Assembly: GCA_963708625.1 (NCBI GenBank)
Contig: CAVPSV010000004.1
Coordinates: forward strand, 1,054,001 to 1,118,000
Direction: 5' to 3'
Length of the DNA: 64,000 bases
Origin: DASXIF01 sp036498145
Lineage (GTDB): Bacteria; Actinomycetota; Actinomycetes; Mycobacteriales; Jatrophihabitantaceae
Part shown: positions 17,562 to 25,643 of the stretch, one piece after another
Numbering within the stretch: the first letter of the stretch is position 1
How the letters are laid out: each line of letters opens with the position of its first letter
Notes under the pieces: model-generated
Databases searched by the model: none
What the model was told of the DNA's origin: nothing
What the model saw: only the letters and a program-made list of their open reading frames with translations
Program-made: the position numbers and the translations under genes

Positions 17562-18604
17562 CCGAGCCTCGCAACGGCCCAGGTTTGGCCCTGGTAGTAC
17601 GAGGTGTTCAGCGCATCGACCCGGACCAGCTCGCCGGACTCGGGCGCGTCGATCATTTGCTCGCCGCCGATGTAGATGCCGATGTGATGCGCTTCGATCT
17701 CGCCGGGGTCGGTGAAGGCGATGACGTCGCCGGGCTGCATCGAGGAGCTGACCGCGGCCCTGTTGGCGGGGACGCGGGTGCCGTAGGTGACCTGCTCGGC
17801 CGCGGAGTGCGGAAGCCTCAGATGCCCGCCGGAGGCGTAGAACGCGGCGGCCATGACCAGCCCGGAACAGTCGAAGCCAACGATGTGGCAGTCGTTCTCG
17901 GCCCCGTCCGGCGCGCAGACGCCGATCGTGGGACCGGTGTAGCTGCCGCCGTCCCACGCATATGGGACGCCGATCTGCGATTGGGCGAAGGCAACCATCG
18001 AGGCACCGAACGCGCCGCTGGCGGCGGCCGGGGCCGCGTATGTGGCGGCTTTCGCGAGGATGGCCGGGAAGTAGGCCTGGGTTTGCGGGTTGTTCGGGAT
18101 CCCGCCGGCGGCGATGACCGCGTTCGGACCGGCGTTGTAGCCGGCGAGCATGAGTTCGGTCAACGATGAGTTGCCCAGTTTGCCGAGCTGCTGCAGCGGG
18201 GCCAGCTGCGCGGCGATCGCGCAGTCGTAGCGGCCCTGCGCGGGTATCGCTGCGGCCGGGTCGAACGGCGATGCGGTCGGCGGTTGCGCCCAGCTCGGCC
18301 AGGTCGAGGGAAGAAATTGACTGATGCCTTCGGCGCCGGCGGCCGACACCGCGCTGGGGTTCCAGGCGGACTCCTGGTCGATCTGTGCGGCGATGATCGG
18401 TGCCGGTGCGGCCGGACACATCGCGCCGGCGTCTTCGACGAGCTGCACGTAGGCGGCGGGCACGCTACCGGCGCGCAAGGCGCTCGACAGGCCAGCCGGG
18501 CCGATCGCGGCAGCTTGGGATGCCCCACCCCCGCCGAGGATGACCGCAACGAGCAGCACAGGCAGCAGCACGACCAACCCGGCGACCCCGACGGCCTTAA
18601 CCAT
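17558..18604 (-). CDS. Lytic transglycosylase fused to NlpC/P60 peptidase (VirB1-like)
   Basis: This 348-aa exported cell-wall hydrolase has an N-terminal span/signal (about 4-25). The transglycosylase domain carries the catalytic Glu in DQESAWNP, the signature GAEGISQFLPSTW and AGYNAGP. The C-terminal NlpC/P60 domain has the catalytic Cys in FDCSGLVMAA and the His in AHHIGIYIGG. Such two-domain enzymes open the peptidoglycan for Gram-positive type IV channels. The start at ATG 18604 overlaps the previous gene by 8 bases. All active-site residues are present. Confidence 0.85.
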   Translation of the reverse strand: MVKAVGVAGLVVLLPVLLVAVILGGGGASQAAAIGPAGLSSALRAGSVPAAYVQLVEDAGAMCPAAPAPIIAAQIDQESAWNPSAVSAAGAEGISQFLPSTWPSWAQPPTASPFDPAAAIPAQGRYDCAIAAQLAPLQQLGKLGNSSLTELMLAGYNAGPNAVIAAGGIPNNPQTQAYFPAILAKAATYAAPAAASGAFGASMVAFAQSQIGVPYAWDGGSYTGPTIGVCAPDGAENDCHIVGFDCSGLVMAAAFYASGGHLRLPHSAAEQVTYGTRVPANRAAVSSSMQPGDVIAFTDPGEIEAHHIGIYIGGEQMIDAPESGELVRVDALNTSYYQGQTWAVARLG

Positions 18605-18995
18605 CGGCCGTCCCCCGCCCCCGCCGGCCTCGACGAGTGCGTCGCGCTGGTTGGGGGGTGTCGGCGATGTCGTCGAAGAGCGAGTCGAACGGCCACAGCC
18701 AGGGATCTGCAGGAACGTCGATCGGATCGGCTAAGTGCTGTGCCTCCAGCGGCGTGGTCATTGCCGGCTGGAAATCGACCCGATCGACAGCACGGAGCGC
18801 AGGCGGCACGACCGGCTTGCTGGGCGGCTGGAATGCGTCGTCCGCTGTCGACGGCGGTGGGAGCAGGGTGCTCGGTACCGACGTGTCGCCGACCGTGGCA
18901 GCGGGCGTCTGTGGGAGTTGTGCGATCTGAAGGTGCGCGAGCATCAGCTCGGTACTGCGGCGCACGTCGCGGCGGCTCGGCTTGCCGGTGTTCAT
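18597..18995 (-). CDS. Hypothetical soluble transfer-operon protein, 132 aa
   Basis: The start ATG 18995 overlaps the stop of the upstream gene (ATGA). The N-terminus is basic and helical (NTGKPSRRDVRRSTELML), the middle is proline/threonine-rich, and the end is an Asp/Trp/Phe segment (DPWLWPFDSLFDDI) with an arginine-rich tail. There are no membrane spans. The family is not recognised. The arrangement looks like a flexible adaptor. Its place in the overlapping gene chain supports it being real. Confidence 0.55.
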   Translation of the reverse strand: MNTGKPSRRDVRRSTELMLAHLQIAQLPQTPAATVGDTSVPSTLLPPPSTADDAFQPPSKPVVPPALRAVDRVDFQPAMTTPLEAQHLADPIDVPADPWLWPFDSLFDDIADTPQPARRTRRGRRGRGTADG

Positions 18996-19717
18996 GAGCA
19001 GGTCCCGGTTCCGCCGACTTGGCGGAGTGCCACCTGTGGGCTGATCCCGCGATCGGTGGCGATGTATCTGCCGACACCCCCGGAGACCGTCAAGCTCACT
19101 TGGTCACCGGCGGCGCTGCGTTGCCCGCCGGCGTAGGTGACGGTCAACGTGTTGGTGCCGGCGCCGGCACCAGTCGCTGTCACGGTGGCGGGGCCGGTGC
19201 AGGTCAGCGAGCTTGCGGTACTGGTCGTCGTTTGATCGGTCACCGCCGCAGGCGAGGTCCTGCTTGGCTGTGGCTGCGCATGCACGGTGAGCGTCGGTGC
19301 CGACGGCGGATGCACAACCGTTGCGGTGATGTTCGGCGTGGGCTGTGCAGCTGCGATTCCGGAGCGTGCGGGCTTGACTCGTGAGGTGGCCGGGCGCGGC
19401 GTCACCGCCAATGTGGCGGACTCAGTCGGGTCAGCAGGGGTGGGTGAGGCAGTCACAGTCACGGCCGGCGCGGGTCGGGGGCCGGGTGAGCTGCGCCGGT
19501 CAAAGAAGAGCAGGGCTGTTACCGCGGTGGTTGTCGCTGTGCAGAGCAGACAGACGACGATGACGAGCAGCCCGCGGTGCAGGCGGCGAGCGGGTGTTGT
19601 TGGGCACCAGTTCGGGTCCCCGACGGCTTCGGGGAATGCGAGGAACCGAGCCCGTCCAGCCCATCCTCGTCCGCGGCCGGTGGTGCTGTTGGTTTGCTCA
19701 TCACACGCCGGCCGCAT
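18992..19717 (-). CDS. Bitopic membrane protein with extracellular Thr/Pro-rich stalk
   Basis: The start chosen is ATG 19717, inside the end of the MinD-like gene (earlier codons have no site). A short cytoplasmic part with WCPTTPARRLHRG is followed by one span (LLVIVVCLLCTATTT). A long Thr/Pro/Ala-rich extracellular stalk leads to a small beta-rich domain containing two cysteines (SLTCTGP and GGTGTCS at the C-terminus) that could pair. It may display a small domain on the cell surface near the mating channel. The family is not recognised. Confidence 0.55.
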   Translation of the reverse strand: MRPACDEQTNSTTGRGRGWAGRARFLAFPEAVGDPNWCPTTPARRLHRGLLVIVVCLLCTATTTAVTALLFFDRRSSPGPRPAPAVTVTASPTPADPTESATLAVTPRPATSRVKPARSGIAAAQPTPNITATVVHPPSAPTLTVHAQPQPSRTSPAAVTDQTTTSTASSLTCTGPATVTATGAGAGTNTLTVTYAGGQRSAAGDQVSLTVSGGVGRYIATDRGISPQVALRQVGGTGTCS

Positions 19718-20759
19718 CGGGTGGTGGCGTGATTGGGCGCAGCGGGAACACCGACGCGTCGCCTTGCGGCGGCGCTTCATCGGGACCCACGGCGACGGGC
19801 GGTCCTAGCGGTAGTCGAGCTAGTCGGGGTAGCGACATCGCAGCGGCCACTTCAGCCGTGACCTGGAGGTAGGCCAGTCGGGTCTCCGGCTGCAGATCTG
19901 TGTGGTCGCGGCCGGCCACGGCACGGTCGTAGGGCACCGCGACGACAGAGGCGAACAGGGCGTGCCCGGTGTGCTCGGCCAGGCGGTTTGCGGTGCCGTA
20001 GGGGTCGAGTTCGGCCGTCATGCCGGTCACGGCCAGCACCGATCGCGCTAGCAGCTCGTGGTGGCCGCGGCGGACCAGTTGCACGAGTGCGCCGTCGTCG
20101 CTGGTGATCAGGTTCAGCTCGACCGGTTTGGCCGGTGCCGGGATCACCAGCTGGTCGGCCGCGGCGAGGATCGCATCGCTCACCGGTCCGGCCTGGTTGC
20201 GGCCCTGGTCGATGACGGTGACCGCTGCGTGCAGGCGGATCGCGGCGAACGCGGCGCTCAGAGCCGCCCCGTAGATCTGCTGGCGGGTGAGTTCGGCCAG
20301 GATCCAGGGGGCGATGCCGTCGTTGGTGATCAGGTACAGCGCCCGCCCGGCCCGTTCGAGGTAGCTATCCAGATCGGCCATCCCGCGAAGCAGCAACGGC
20401 CGCCGCGCGACCAAGTGCACCGGCGCGTCCGGCTCTATGTCACATGGCAGTGCACGCCCGAGTAGCGCCAACCCCAGCCCGAGCAGTGTGGCTGCCGGCG
20501 GCGGTGTGCCGGGCGGGAACAGCACCGAGCGCATCGTGCCGAGGTCGGTGTTCGCGCACACGAGAACCGTGGGCTCGGCGCGCAGCTCGGCGAGTTCGCG
20601 GGCCAGCGCGACAGCGGTGGTGGTCTTCGGATCCTTCGGTCCGAACACCGCGACCGTGAACGGTCCGCCAGTTCGGGGTGCCTGTCCGATGGTGGCTTCA
20701 ACTGAGGCGATCTGCGCGCGCACGGCCGCGTCGCGGTGCAGACGTGGGCGCCACGTCAT
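19701..20759 (-). CDS. MinD/ParA-like protein with altered P-loop
   Basis: This 352-aa protein has the layout of a SIMIBI-class ATPase. The P-loop position reads FGPKDPKTTTAVAL: the usual KGGxGKTT is changed but a Lys-Thr-Thr is kept. Later come strands like TVLVCANTDLG and AVTVIDQGRNQAG. Such proteins occur in actinobacterial conjugation and type VII loci and may position an envelope machine. ATG 20759 overlaps the stop of the HNH gene. A separate, more standard ParA lies upstream in the ICE (25640-26455), so this is probably not the partition ATPase. Confidence 0.6.
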   Translation of the reverse strand: MTWRPRLHRDAAVRAQIASVEATIGQAPRTGGPFTVAVFGPKDPKTTTAVALARELAELRAEPTVLVCANTDLGTMRSVLFPPGTPPPAATLLGLGLALLGRALPCDIEPDAPVHLVARRPLLLRGMADLDSYLERAGRALYLITNDGIAPWILAELTRQQIYGAALSAAFAAIRLHAAVTVIDQGRNQAGPVSDAILAAADQLVIPAPAKPVELNLITSDDGALVQLVRRGHHELLARSVLAVTGMTAELDPYGTANRLAEHTGHALFASVVAVPYDRAVAGRDHTDLQPETRLAYLQVTAEVAAAMSLPRLARLPLGPPVAVGPDEAPPQGDASVFPLRPITPPPDAAGV

Positions 20760-21505
20760 CGGTCATAGCCCTTCGGGATCGGCGGCAGCTTGAGTGCTGC
20801 CACTGCGGTGGTCCAGTTCCGCGCAACCGCCTGTTGCAGCGCCGGGAGTGCGACCTGCCCTGCGCACAGGGCGTGGAAGGTGTAGTCCTCGACCTGGTCC
20901 TTGTCGTTGTGCACGAACGTCGACGGCGCGGCGATGCTGTTGACGAAGGTGTCCGGCTCAGGCCAGAGGTTGCGGACATCGGACGCGCCGCCGGCGTTGA
21001 GCTCGATCAAGTGGTCCAGCTCGTAGCGCGAGGCCTGTGACCACGGCACGCCGTATGCGGCCATCAGCTGCCGCTTCACCGGCTCGCTCAGCGAGACCGG
21101 CGGTCGCACGGATGCGGTGTAGCCGCCGTGTCGGCACACCGTCGCCGACAGGTCAGCGGACGTGACGCCGGGGTCGATCGCGCCGGGCGTACAGCGCGGA
21201 TCCGGTAGCGGTTCGCCGCCGAGTCCGGTGCGGTAATGGCAGCTGACCGGTGCGGGCATCGGCCCCAACAGTCGTGATGACGACCAGCCAAGCCCGGCCG
21301 CGCGGACCGCTCCCGCGGTGCCAGTGGCGTTGACTTCGTGCTCGGTCGCAGCGTTCTGGTGCGACGACGACGTGGTTGCCCGCGCTCTGCTCTGGTGCGC
21401 TGTTGCGCCGAGGACGAGTGCGGCAATGCCGGCGACGGCAACGCCGGCGGCCGTGGCTGCAAGCCGGCGGCGGGTCCGCCAGCTGAACCGGCGCCTGCGG
21501 CTCAC
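20756..21505 (-). CDS. Secreted or anchored HNH-nuclease-like protein
   Basis: A basic start (MSRRRRFSWRTRRR), one N-terminal span (about 14-32) and a linker lead to a cysteine-containing extracellular domain. It contains YELDHLIELNAGG followed by NLWPEP. This DHLxxLxxGG...NLWPE pattern is the metal-binding core of HNH-like nucleases seen in many exported actinobacterial proteins. GTG 21505 overlaps the preceding stop. An exported nuclease-like fold inside a transfer operon is notable. Catalysis is not established, because the final H/N of the motif is not clear. Confidence 0.6.
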   Translation of the reverse strand: MSRRRRFSWRTRRRLAATAAGVAVAGIAALVLGATAHQSRARATTSSSHQNAATEHEVNATGTAGAVRAAGLGWSSSRLLGPMPAPVSCHYRTGLGGEPLPDPRCTPGAIDPGVTSADLSATVCRHGGYTASVRPPVSLSEPVKRQLMAAYGVPWSQASRYELDHLIELNAGGASDVRNLWPEPDTFVNSIAAPSTFVHNDKDQVEDYTFHALCAGQVALPALQQAVARNWTTAVAALKLPPIPKGYDR

Positions 21506-21747
21506 CGGGGTCCCCGCTGGTCGAGCACGTCGACGGCGGGTGTGACCGCGACGGGGTGCTTACCCGGGCCAGGACACCCAGGGCCTCCCCCGTCGCGGTC
21601 ACTGCACCCGGCCGGGTGCGTCCCCGGCCGCCGGGCAGCCCCTGCTCCCGAGAAGGAGACCAGAAATCGAGAGGCGCCTATCGGCGCGGGGCTGCTCGTG
21701 GCGCGCCACGCGGTTGGCGGGCGCGTGGGGGTCTGAGATCCGGCCAT
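21502..21747 (-). CDS. Small Pro/Gly-rich protein coupled to sortase and HNH genes
   Basis: The 81-codon frame from ATG 21747 starts on the sortase stop (TGATG) and ends in the GTGA start of the HNH-like gene. Exact coupling at both ends is the main evidence that it is translated. The protein is rich in Pro, Gly, Arg and Ala (GASRFLVSFSGAGAARRPG, GGGPGCPGPGKHP) and has no membrane span. It may be a short linker protein, or serve mainly to carry ribosomes across the gap. The family is not recognised. Confidence 0.45.
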   Translation of the reverse strand: MAGSQTPTRPPTAWRATSSPAPIGASRFLVSFSGAGAARRPGTHPAGCSDRDGGGPGCPGPGKHPVAVTPAVDVLDQRGPR

Positions 21748-22439
21748 CACTGCGTGCCGGTCGTCGAGGCGGCTGATACGGGGATCGCGGTGACCACCAC
21801 GTTGTGGTCGTAGTTGCCGTTGTGCACCGCCCCACCGCAGGTGGCTAACACCAGCTGCCGCGGCCCTGTCGGGGTGAAGATCGATGTCGGTAAGTCGGGT
21901 TTAAGCACCGCGCTCAGCGCCACCACCACCCACGCCGAGGCCACATCGGCCGAGTCGGTGAGGATGACGACGCTGCCCGGTTGCACGCGATACAGCGATG
22001 CGAATGCGCCCGGCCCCTGCCCGACGAAATTGACATGCCCGGCCAGCAGCACCGTGCCACTGTTTCGGTCGGGCTGGCCGCCTTGGTCTGACAAACCGAT
22101 CGTGTGCACATCAGACGGGACGGCCAAACCAGCCGCAAAGGAAAACGCCGCGGGCACCCACGGCGCCGTGATGCCCAACGACGGCACATAGAGATGACTC
22201 GGCGCCCGAGCAGCCGCAGCGGCCTGCGCGATCACCGCGGGCGGCGGTGACACAGGCGAGGCAGCGACATTGAACGTGCGTGCTGGCAGCGGCGCCGCCG
22301 GCGGCGGCGAGGAACCGTGCCACGCCGACGTGACCACCACGGCTCCCGCAGCCACCGCAGCCGCAGCCAACCCGAAAGTCCAACGGCGTGGCGAGCGCCC
22401 GCGGCGATGCCGTCCGGGGCGACCCATTAGGCGGCCCAT
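21747..22439 (-). CDS. Class E/F-like sortase carried by the ICE
   Basis: This 230-aa protein starts at ATG 22439 (TGATG overlap). It has a basic N-terminus and one span (about 20-38), then the sortase domain. The catalytic His is in VLLAGHVNF and the catalytic Cys in LVLATCGGAVHN. Sortases join LPxTG-like proteins to peptidoglycan. In actinobacterial relatives the third catalytic residue is an Arg in a YRDNxVV-type motif. Here the matching stretch reads NYDHNVVV, so the Arg appears to be missing. The adhesin gene upstream ends in a YASTG-type signal and is the likely substrate. Confidence 0.75.
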   Translation of the reverse strand: MGRLMGRPGRHRRGRSPRRWTFGLAAAAVAAGAVVVTSAWHGSSPPPAAPLPARTFNVAASPVSPPPAVIAQAAAAARAPSHLYVPSLGITAPWVPAAFSFAAGLAVPSDVHTIGLSDQGGQPDRNSGTVLLAGHVNFVGQGPGAFASLYRVQPGSVVILTDSADVASAWVVVALSAVLKPDLPTSIFTPTGPRQLVLATCGGAVHNGNYDHNVVVTAIPVSAASTTGTQ

Positions 22440-23176
22440 CAGCTGCCGCCAGGATTGCCCGCGGCCATCGCGAACTTGCACTGCCCCGCCGCGAATTCCC
22501 ACACGTACCACGCCACCGGAGCGCCCGCGGCAACTGAGTCTGCGTACTCCAGATCACTGCAGCCCCCACCCCACTGGACACCACTCGCGCCGCAGTAGCC
22601 CAACTCGCTGCCGTCCGCGCAGCCGCGTGCCAGGGATGCGGTGAAGCCGGAGCTGACGGGATGTCCGGCGAACGCCGACGGCTCAGCGACCTCGACCCAG
22701 TGCGGGGTGAACGGCGGCGGCGCAGGCGCGTGCGTGACAGGAGGCCGAGGTGCAGCGGCCGGTGGGTGCACGGCCGCTGGTGGCGGTGCGTGAGTCGCTG
22801 CTGGAACGTCGTATTGCCCTGCAGCGCCGCCACTCGTGGCCGCTACTCCCCCACTGCTTGAGTGAGCCGACGGCGGCGTTGAACGATGAGCGGCTGATGC
22901 CTTCACAGCGGTGTGCGCGCCGGCCATGGCCGTGGGCGCGGTGACGGCGGCAGCCGTAGTGAGCGGCGGCGCAGCGCCGACAGATGCGTGGTGTGACTTG
23001 CCGGCGGCCGACGCAACGATCGCGGCGACGATGCCGGACGTGACTACGAGAGCAGCAGCGATCCAAAAAAACAGGCGTCGGCGAGTCGAGCGCTGCTCGG
23101 AGGCGTCCTGTTGTTCAGGTTGCTGGTCGGCGTCGACCGGGTCGAACCTTGCGGTGTCGTCATCGGGGGTCGTCAT
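22439..23176 (-). CDS. Bitopic surface protein with Cys-containing C-terminal domain
   Basis: An acidic cytoplasmic N-terminus (MTTPDDDTARFDPVDADQQ) precedes one span (about 35-56). A long Ala/Pro/His-rich stalk (repeated HAPPPAAVHPPAAAP-type sequence) follows. The C-terminal domain of about 80 residues has cysteines in GCADGSELGYCGASG, GGGCSDLEY and GQCKFAMA. The four cysteines suggest two disulfides. The family is not recognised. It looks like a surface-displayed binding module on a rigid stalk, perhaps for mating contact. Confidence 0.6.
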   Translation of the reverse strand: MTTPDDDTARFDPVDADQQPEQQDASEQRSTRRRLFFWIAAALVVTSGIVAAIVASAAGKSHHASVGAAPPLTTAAAVTAPTAMAGAHTAVKASAAHRSTPPSAHSSSGGVAATSGGAAGQYDVPAATHAPPPAAVHPPAAAPRPPVTHAPAPPPFTPHWVEVAEPSAFAGHPVSSGFTASLARGCADGSELGYCGASGVQWGGGCSDLEYADSVAAGAPVAWYVWEFAAGQCKFAMAAGNPGGS

Positions 23177-23279
23177 ATCGAGGTCTCCTTACAGACGGGA
23201 ATGGCGCGTGGATCGAGGCAGTGCCGTGCCAGCGGCCTGCCTGTATGAGGGACGTCGCCCAGCGCTAGTCGTGGCGGAT

Positions 23280-23319
23280 GGTGTGAGACCGGTTAGTGGC
23301 CACCGACCAGTCCCACACC
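23280..23319 (-). terminator. Imperfect hairpin after the adhesin gene
   Basis: GGTGTG.GAC.GGT at 23280-23293 pairs with ACC.GTC.CACACC at 23306-23319 around a short loop. It lies 20-60 bases past the adhesin stop (minus strand) and before the next gene, so it may end or reduce transcription. No U-run follows. Confidence 0.35.
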
Positions 23320-23337
23320 TCCAACCCCCTGCGGCTC

Positions 23338-25014
23338 CTACGCGGCTGGTTGCCTATCGGCACGGCGGCGCAGCGCCCCAAGCCCGATTAGCAGACCGCT
23401 CGCGGTGAGCCCGAGCCCGCCGGCCACGCCGCCCCACGACGGGCCAGAACCCGTACTTGCGTAACCCGCGGAAATCAGCGAGCTGTTACTGCTCGACACG
23501 GACGGATAGGGCGGCCGGACCAGCGTGGTCTCGGTCGTCTCGTTAGATTTCCCGATCGCGGTGGCGTGCGAGGTGGCCAACTCGACGGACTCAAACCAGT
23601 GGAAGCACGCCGAGCCGGTGGCCGTCGGGCCCGTGATCAGGTACGTGCCGTTACCATTGCTGCCGTTGGAGCCATTCACCGCCGCCGTGAAAGTGCCCAC
23701 CAGCGTCCCCGCGCCATACTGCGCATCGGAGATCCCCGAGCACATGCCAGACGCCGGTACCGACACCGAGTAGAGCTTGTCGGTGATCGTCCCGTTCTCA
23801 CCGACATCGCCATTGACCGTGGCCCGGTCAACCAGCCGCACACCGCCTTGCGTCGAACTCAGCTGCACCGACGTGGTGATCGTCGGCGACGGCTTCTTCG
23901 GGTTCGCCAGGCCGATTGCGTAGCCATCGGTCGCAGTCGGCGGGACAGCCACAGTCAGCGGCCCGGTGAAGTAGTCCCCGGCAGGCGCCTTCGACTCAGT
24001 CCACACCAGCGTGTCTCCCGGGATCACGTTCTTGAGCGTGCTCGGCGTCGCTGCCGAGGTCAGATTCGTGGCAATCGTCTGACCCGCCGTCTCGTCGACC
24101 ACCTTGGAGAACACCGCTCCAGCAACCGGTGTCTTGGCCGGATCGCCAGCCGTGTACTTGAACCACTTGATCGAGATCAGCGGGTCCACCCCGCCGCTCA
24201 CCGATCCGGTTTTCGCCGTTGGCGAGCCGGTTGACAGCATCGTCTGCTCCCCCGACGAGGTCATCTTGTCGACGGTCAAATGCTCATCGGTGCTGTACTT
24301 GATCGAGAAGCTGCCCGTGGCGTTCGACGACGGCACGGAATAGGACAGCGACGCCACCCCGGAGCTATTGGTGGTCACCGAGCTGGCACCGAGCGTGGCG
24401 CCACTTGCCGACACGCTTACCACCTGGCTCGGGACCGCAGTGCCATTCGCGCTGACCACGTGCACCGTCGCGGTGTAGGTCGTGTTGGCTCGGTCGCCCT
24501 GGCCGTGCTGCACCAGCCCGGTGATCGAAACCGTGTACGGGCCGGCGAGCTTCTGCGCGGTTGCCAACATCGCGTTCGCGTCCGCGACAGTCGTTCCGCC
24601 CTGACCGTTCTGGACGTAGCTCCACTGCTCGGACGTATTGATCTCGTCGTACTTGTGCGAGTTCAGCGCCGACAGCTCAGCAAGCCGAACATCCGATGTT
24701 CCTGCCTTGGCATAGAGGTAGTTCAACTCGCCATATACCGCGTCGCTCACAGTGCTGCCGACCGTGTATGGCCCATGCAGCGGACCGTTGGCGTTCGACG
24801 TAGTGCACGTACCCACACGGCCGCCGCTCCCCGGCAAACTCCAGAGCACCAACTGCTCCGGCCCCGGCTGCAGCACCTCGCCGCCGACCCACGAACCATT
24901 GTTCGGATCGCTCCCTGCTGTTCCGGCCCACGCAGACCACGCACTGCCGACGGCGCCGGAAAAGACGAGCACTGCAACCATCACAGCGAGCGACATTCTT
25001 CTTGTGGCCGTCAT
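23338..25014 (-). CDS. Sortase-type surface adhesin carried by the ICE
   Basis: From ATG 25014 the 558-aa precursor has a signal peptide (MTATRRMSLAVMVAVLVFSG). An N-terminal domain follows with DPNNGSWVGGEVLQPGPE, a lone Cys in VGTCTT and GTSDVRLAELSALNS. Then come Ig-like beta segments and a Cna-B/SpaA-like module (AGAVFSKVVDETAGQ, WTESKAPAGDYF). The end is a sortase-type tail: YASTG, a hydrophobic span and RRRADRQPAA. The first 250 residues align with the chromosomal protein at 37569-39659. It is likely anchored to the wall, possibly by the ICE sortase. Function in host or partner attachment is inference. Confidence 0.8.
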   Translation of the reverse strand: MTATRRMSLAVMVAVLVFSGAVGSAWSAWAGTAGSDPNNGSWVGGEVLQPGPEQLVLWSLPGSGGRVGTCTTSNANGPLHGPYTVGSTVSDAVYGELNYLYAKAGTSDVRLAELSALNSHKYDEINTSEQWSYVQNGQGGTTVADANAMLATAQKLAGPYTVSITGLVQHGQGDRANTTYTATVHVVSANGTAVPSQVVSVSASGATLGASSVTTNSSGVASLSYSVPSSNATGSFSIKYSTDEHLTVDKMTSSGEQTMLSTGSPTAKTGSVSGGVDPLISIKWFKYTAGDPAKTPVAGAVFSKVVDETAGQTIATNLTSAATPSTLKNVIPGDTLVWTESKAPAGDYFTGPLTVAVPPTATDGYAIGLANPKKPSPTITTSVQLSSTQGGVRLVDRATVNGDVGENGTITDKLYSVSVPASGMCSGISDAQYGAGTLVGTFTAAVNGSNGSNGNGTYLITGPTATGSACFHWFESVELATSHATAIGKSNETTETTLVRPPYPSVSSSNSSLISAGYASTGSGPSWGGVAGGLGLTASGLLIGLGALRRRADRQPAA

Positions 25015-25385
25015 CGCCTCGCCGATGGCGCAGCGATTTTGCACGGACTTCGGTCGCCGAAATCGCGCCGCGCCCGCCTCATGCCCGAGCCCGCCACTCC
25101 TGACTTGGCTGAGCTCCACCCTTTCTTTTGCCACAGTCCTCTGTCTCCTTCAGGGTCGTGGTTGAGCGCGCCAGCCGGCGACATTGCCCGCGCGAGGTAC
25201 CGGCTCGCGACGCGGGCCACCGCCGCCGACGGTGTCTCAACCCGGGACCGCGCTACCCGCGGCGGCCTCTCACTTCGAATAAGCGGTCGCGGGCAGAAAC
25301 GTGGGCCATCAGAGGAGTGCCATGAGTCACATCCGGATGCACCACCGAGCCCGGGACCTAGCTAGGTAGCTAGCTCTCGTGCGAG
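25015..25385. promoter_or_regulatory. Adhesin upstream region
   Basis: About 370 bases lie between the adhesin start and the ribbon-helix-helix gene. There is no supported coding frame. The right end holds the TAGCTAG-type palindromes (listed separately). The remainder presumably contains the adhesin promoter, but I see no clear -10/-35 boxes. Confidence 0.35.
25356..25375. promoter_or_regulatory. TAGCTAG palindrome cluster downstream of the par pair
   Basis: ACCTAGCTAGGT (25356-25367) is a perfect palindrome followed by AGCTAGCT. The same motif family recurs at 26474-26489 on the other side of the parA and ribbon-helix-helix genes. Flanking of a partition pair by a shared palindrome suggests centromere (parS-like) or operator sites. 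Confidence 0.5.
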
Positions 25386-25643
25386 CTACTTGTAGGAGGT
25401 TCGGATCGCTTCTTCGATCAATGCCCGCTTGGTTCGGCCAGTCAAGGCGACGGCGCGGTCTATCAGGACACCTATGTCGGCCCCAATTCGCACGTTGAGC
25501 TGCACCGTTGGCTCCGGGCCACGCCTCGGAACGCCCGCGGTCGGCCGTGCGGCGCTCGTATTAGTGGGAACTACCGGATCGAGCATCTCGTCGGCCGCAG
25601 GACGCGGTCGAGTTCGCGCCGGTGGCCTGTCGTCGGCGTTCAT
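25386..25643 (-). CDS. Ribbon-helix-helix DNA-binding partner of ParA
   Basis: This 85-aa protein has a flexible Pro/Arg-rich N-terminus. The C-terminus (TVQLNVRIGADIGVLIDRAV, then TKRALIEEAIRTSY) has the strand-helix-helix pattern of MetJ/CopG-type DNA-binding proteins. Its start overlaps the parA stop (ATGA). Small RHH proteins (ParG, ParR and similar) act as centromere-binding partners of ParA ATPases and as autorepressors. The TAGCTAG sites flanking the pair are its likely targets. Confidence 0.7.
   Translation of the reverse strand: MNADDRPPARTRPRPAADEMLDPVVPTNTSAARPTAGVPRRGPEPTVQLNVRIGADIGVLIDRAVALTGRTKRALIEEAIRTSYK

Noticed and set aside
17013..18419. 468-aa frame over the NlpC/P60 gene
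   Set aside because: Only its last 182 codons (from ATG 17561) form the lipoprotein. The upstream part is an Arg-rich shadow of the NlpC/P60 gene.
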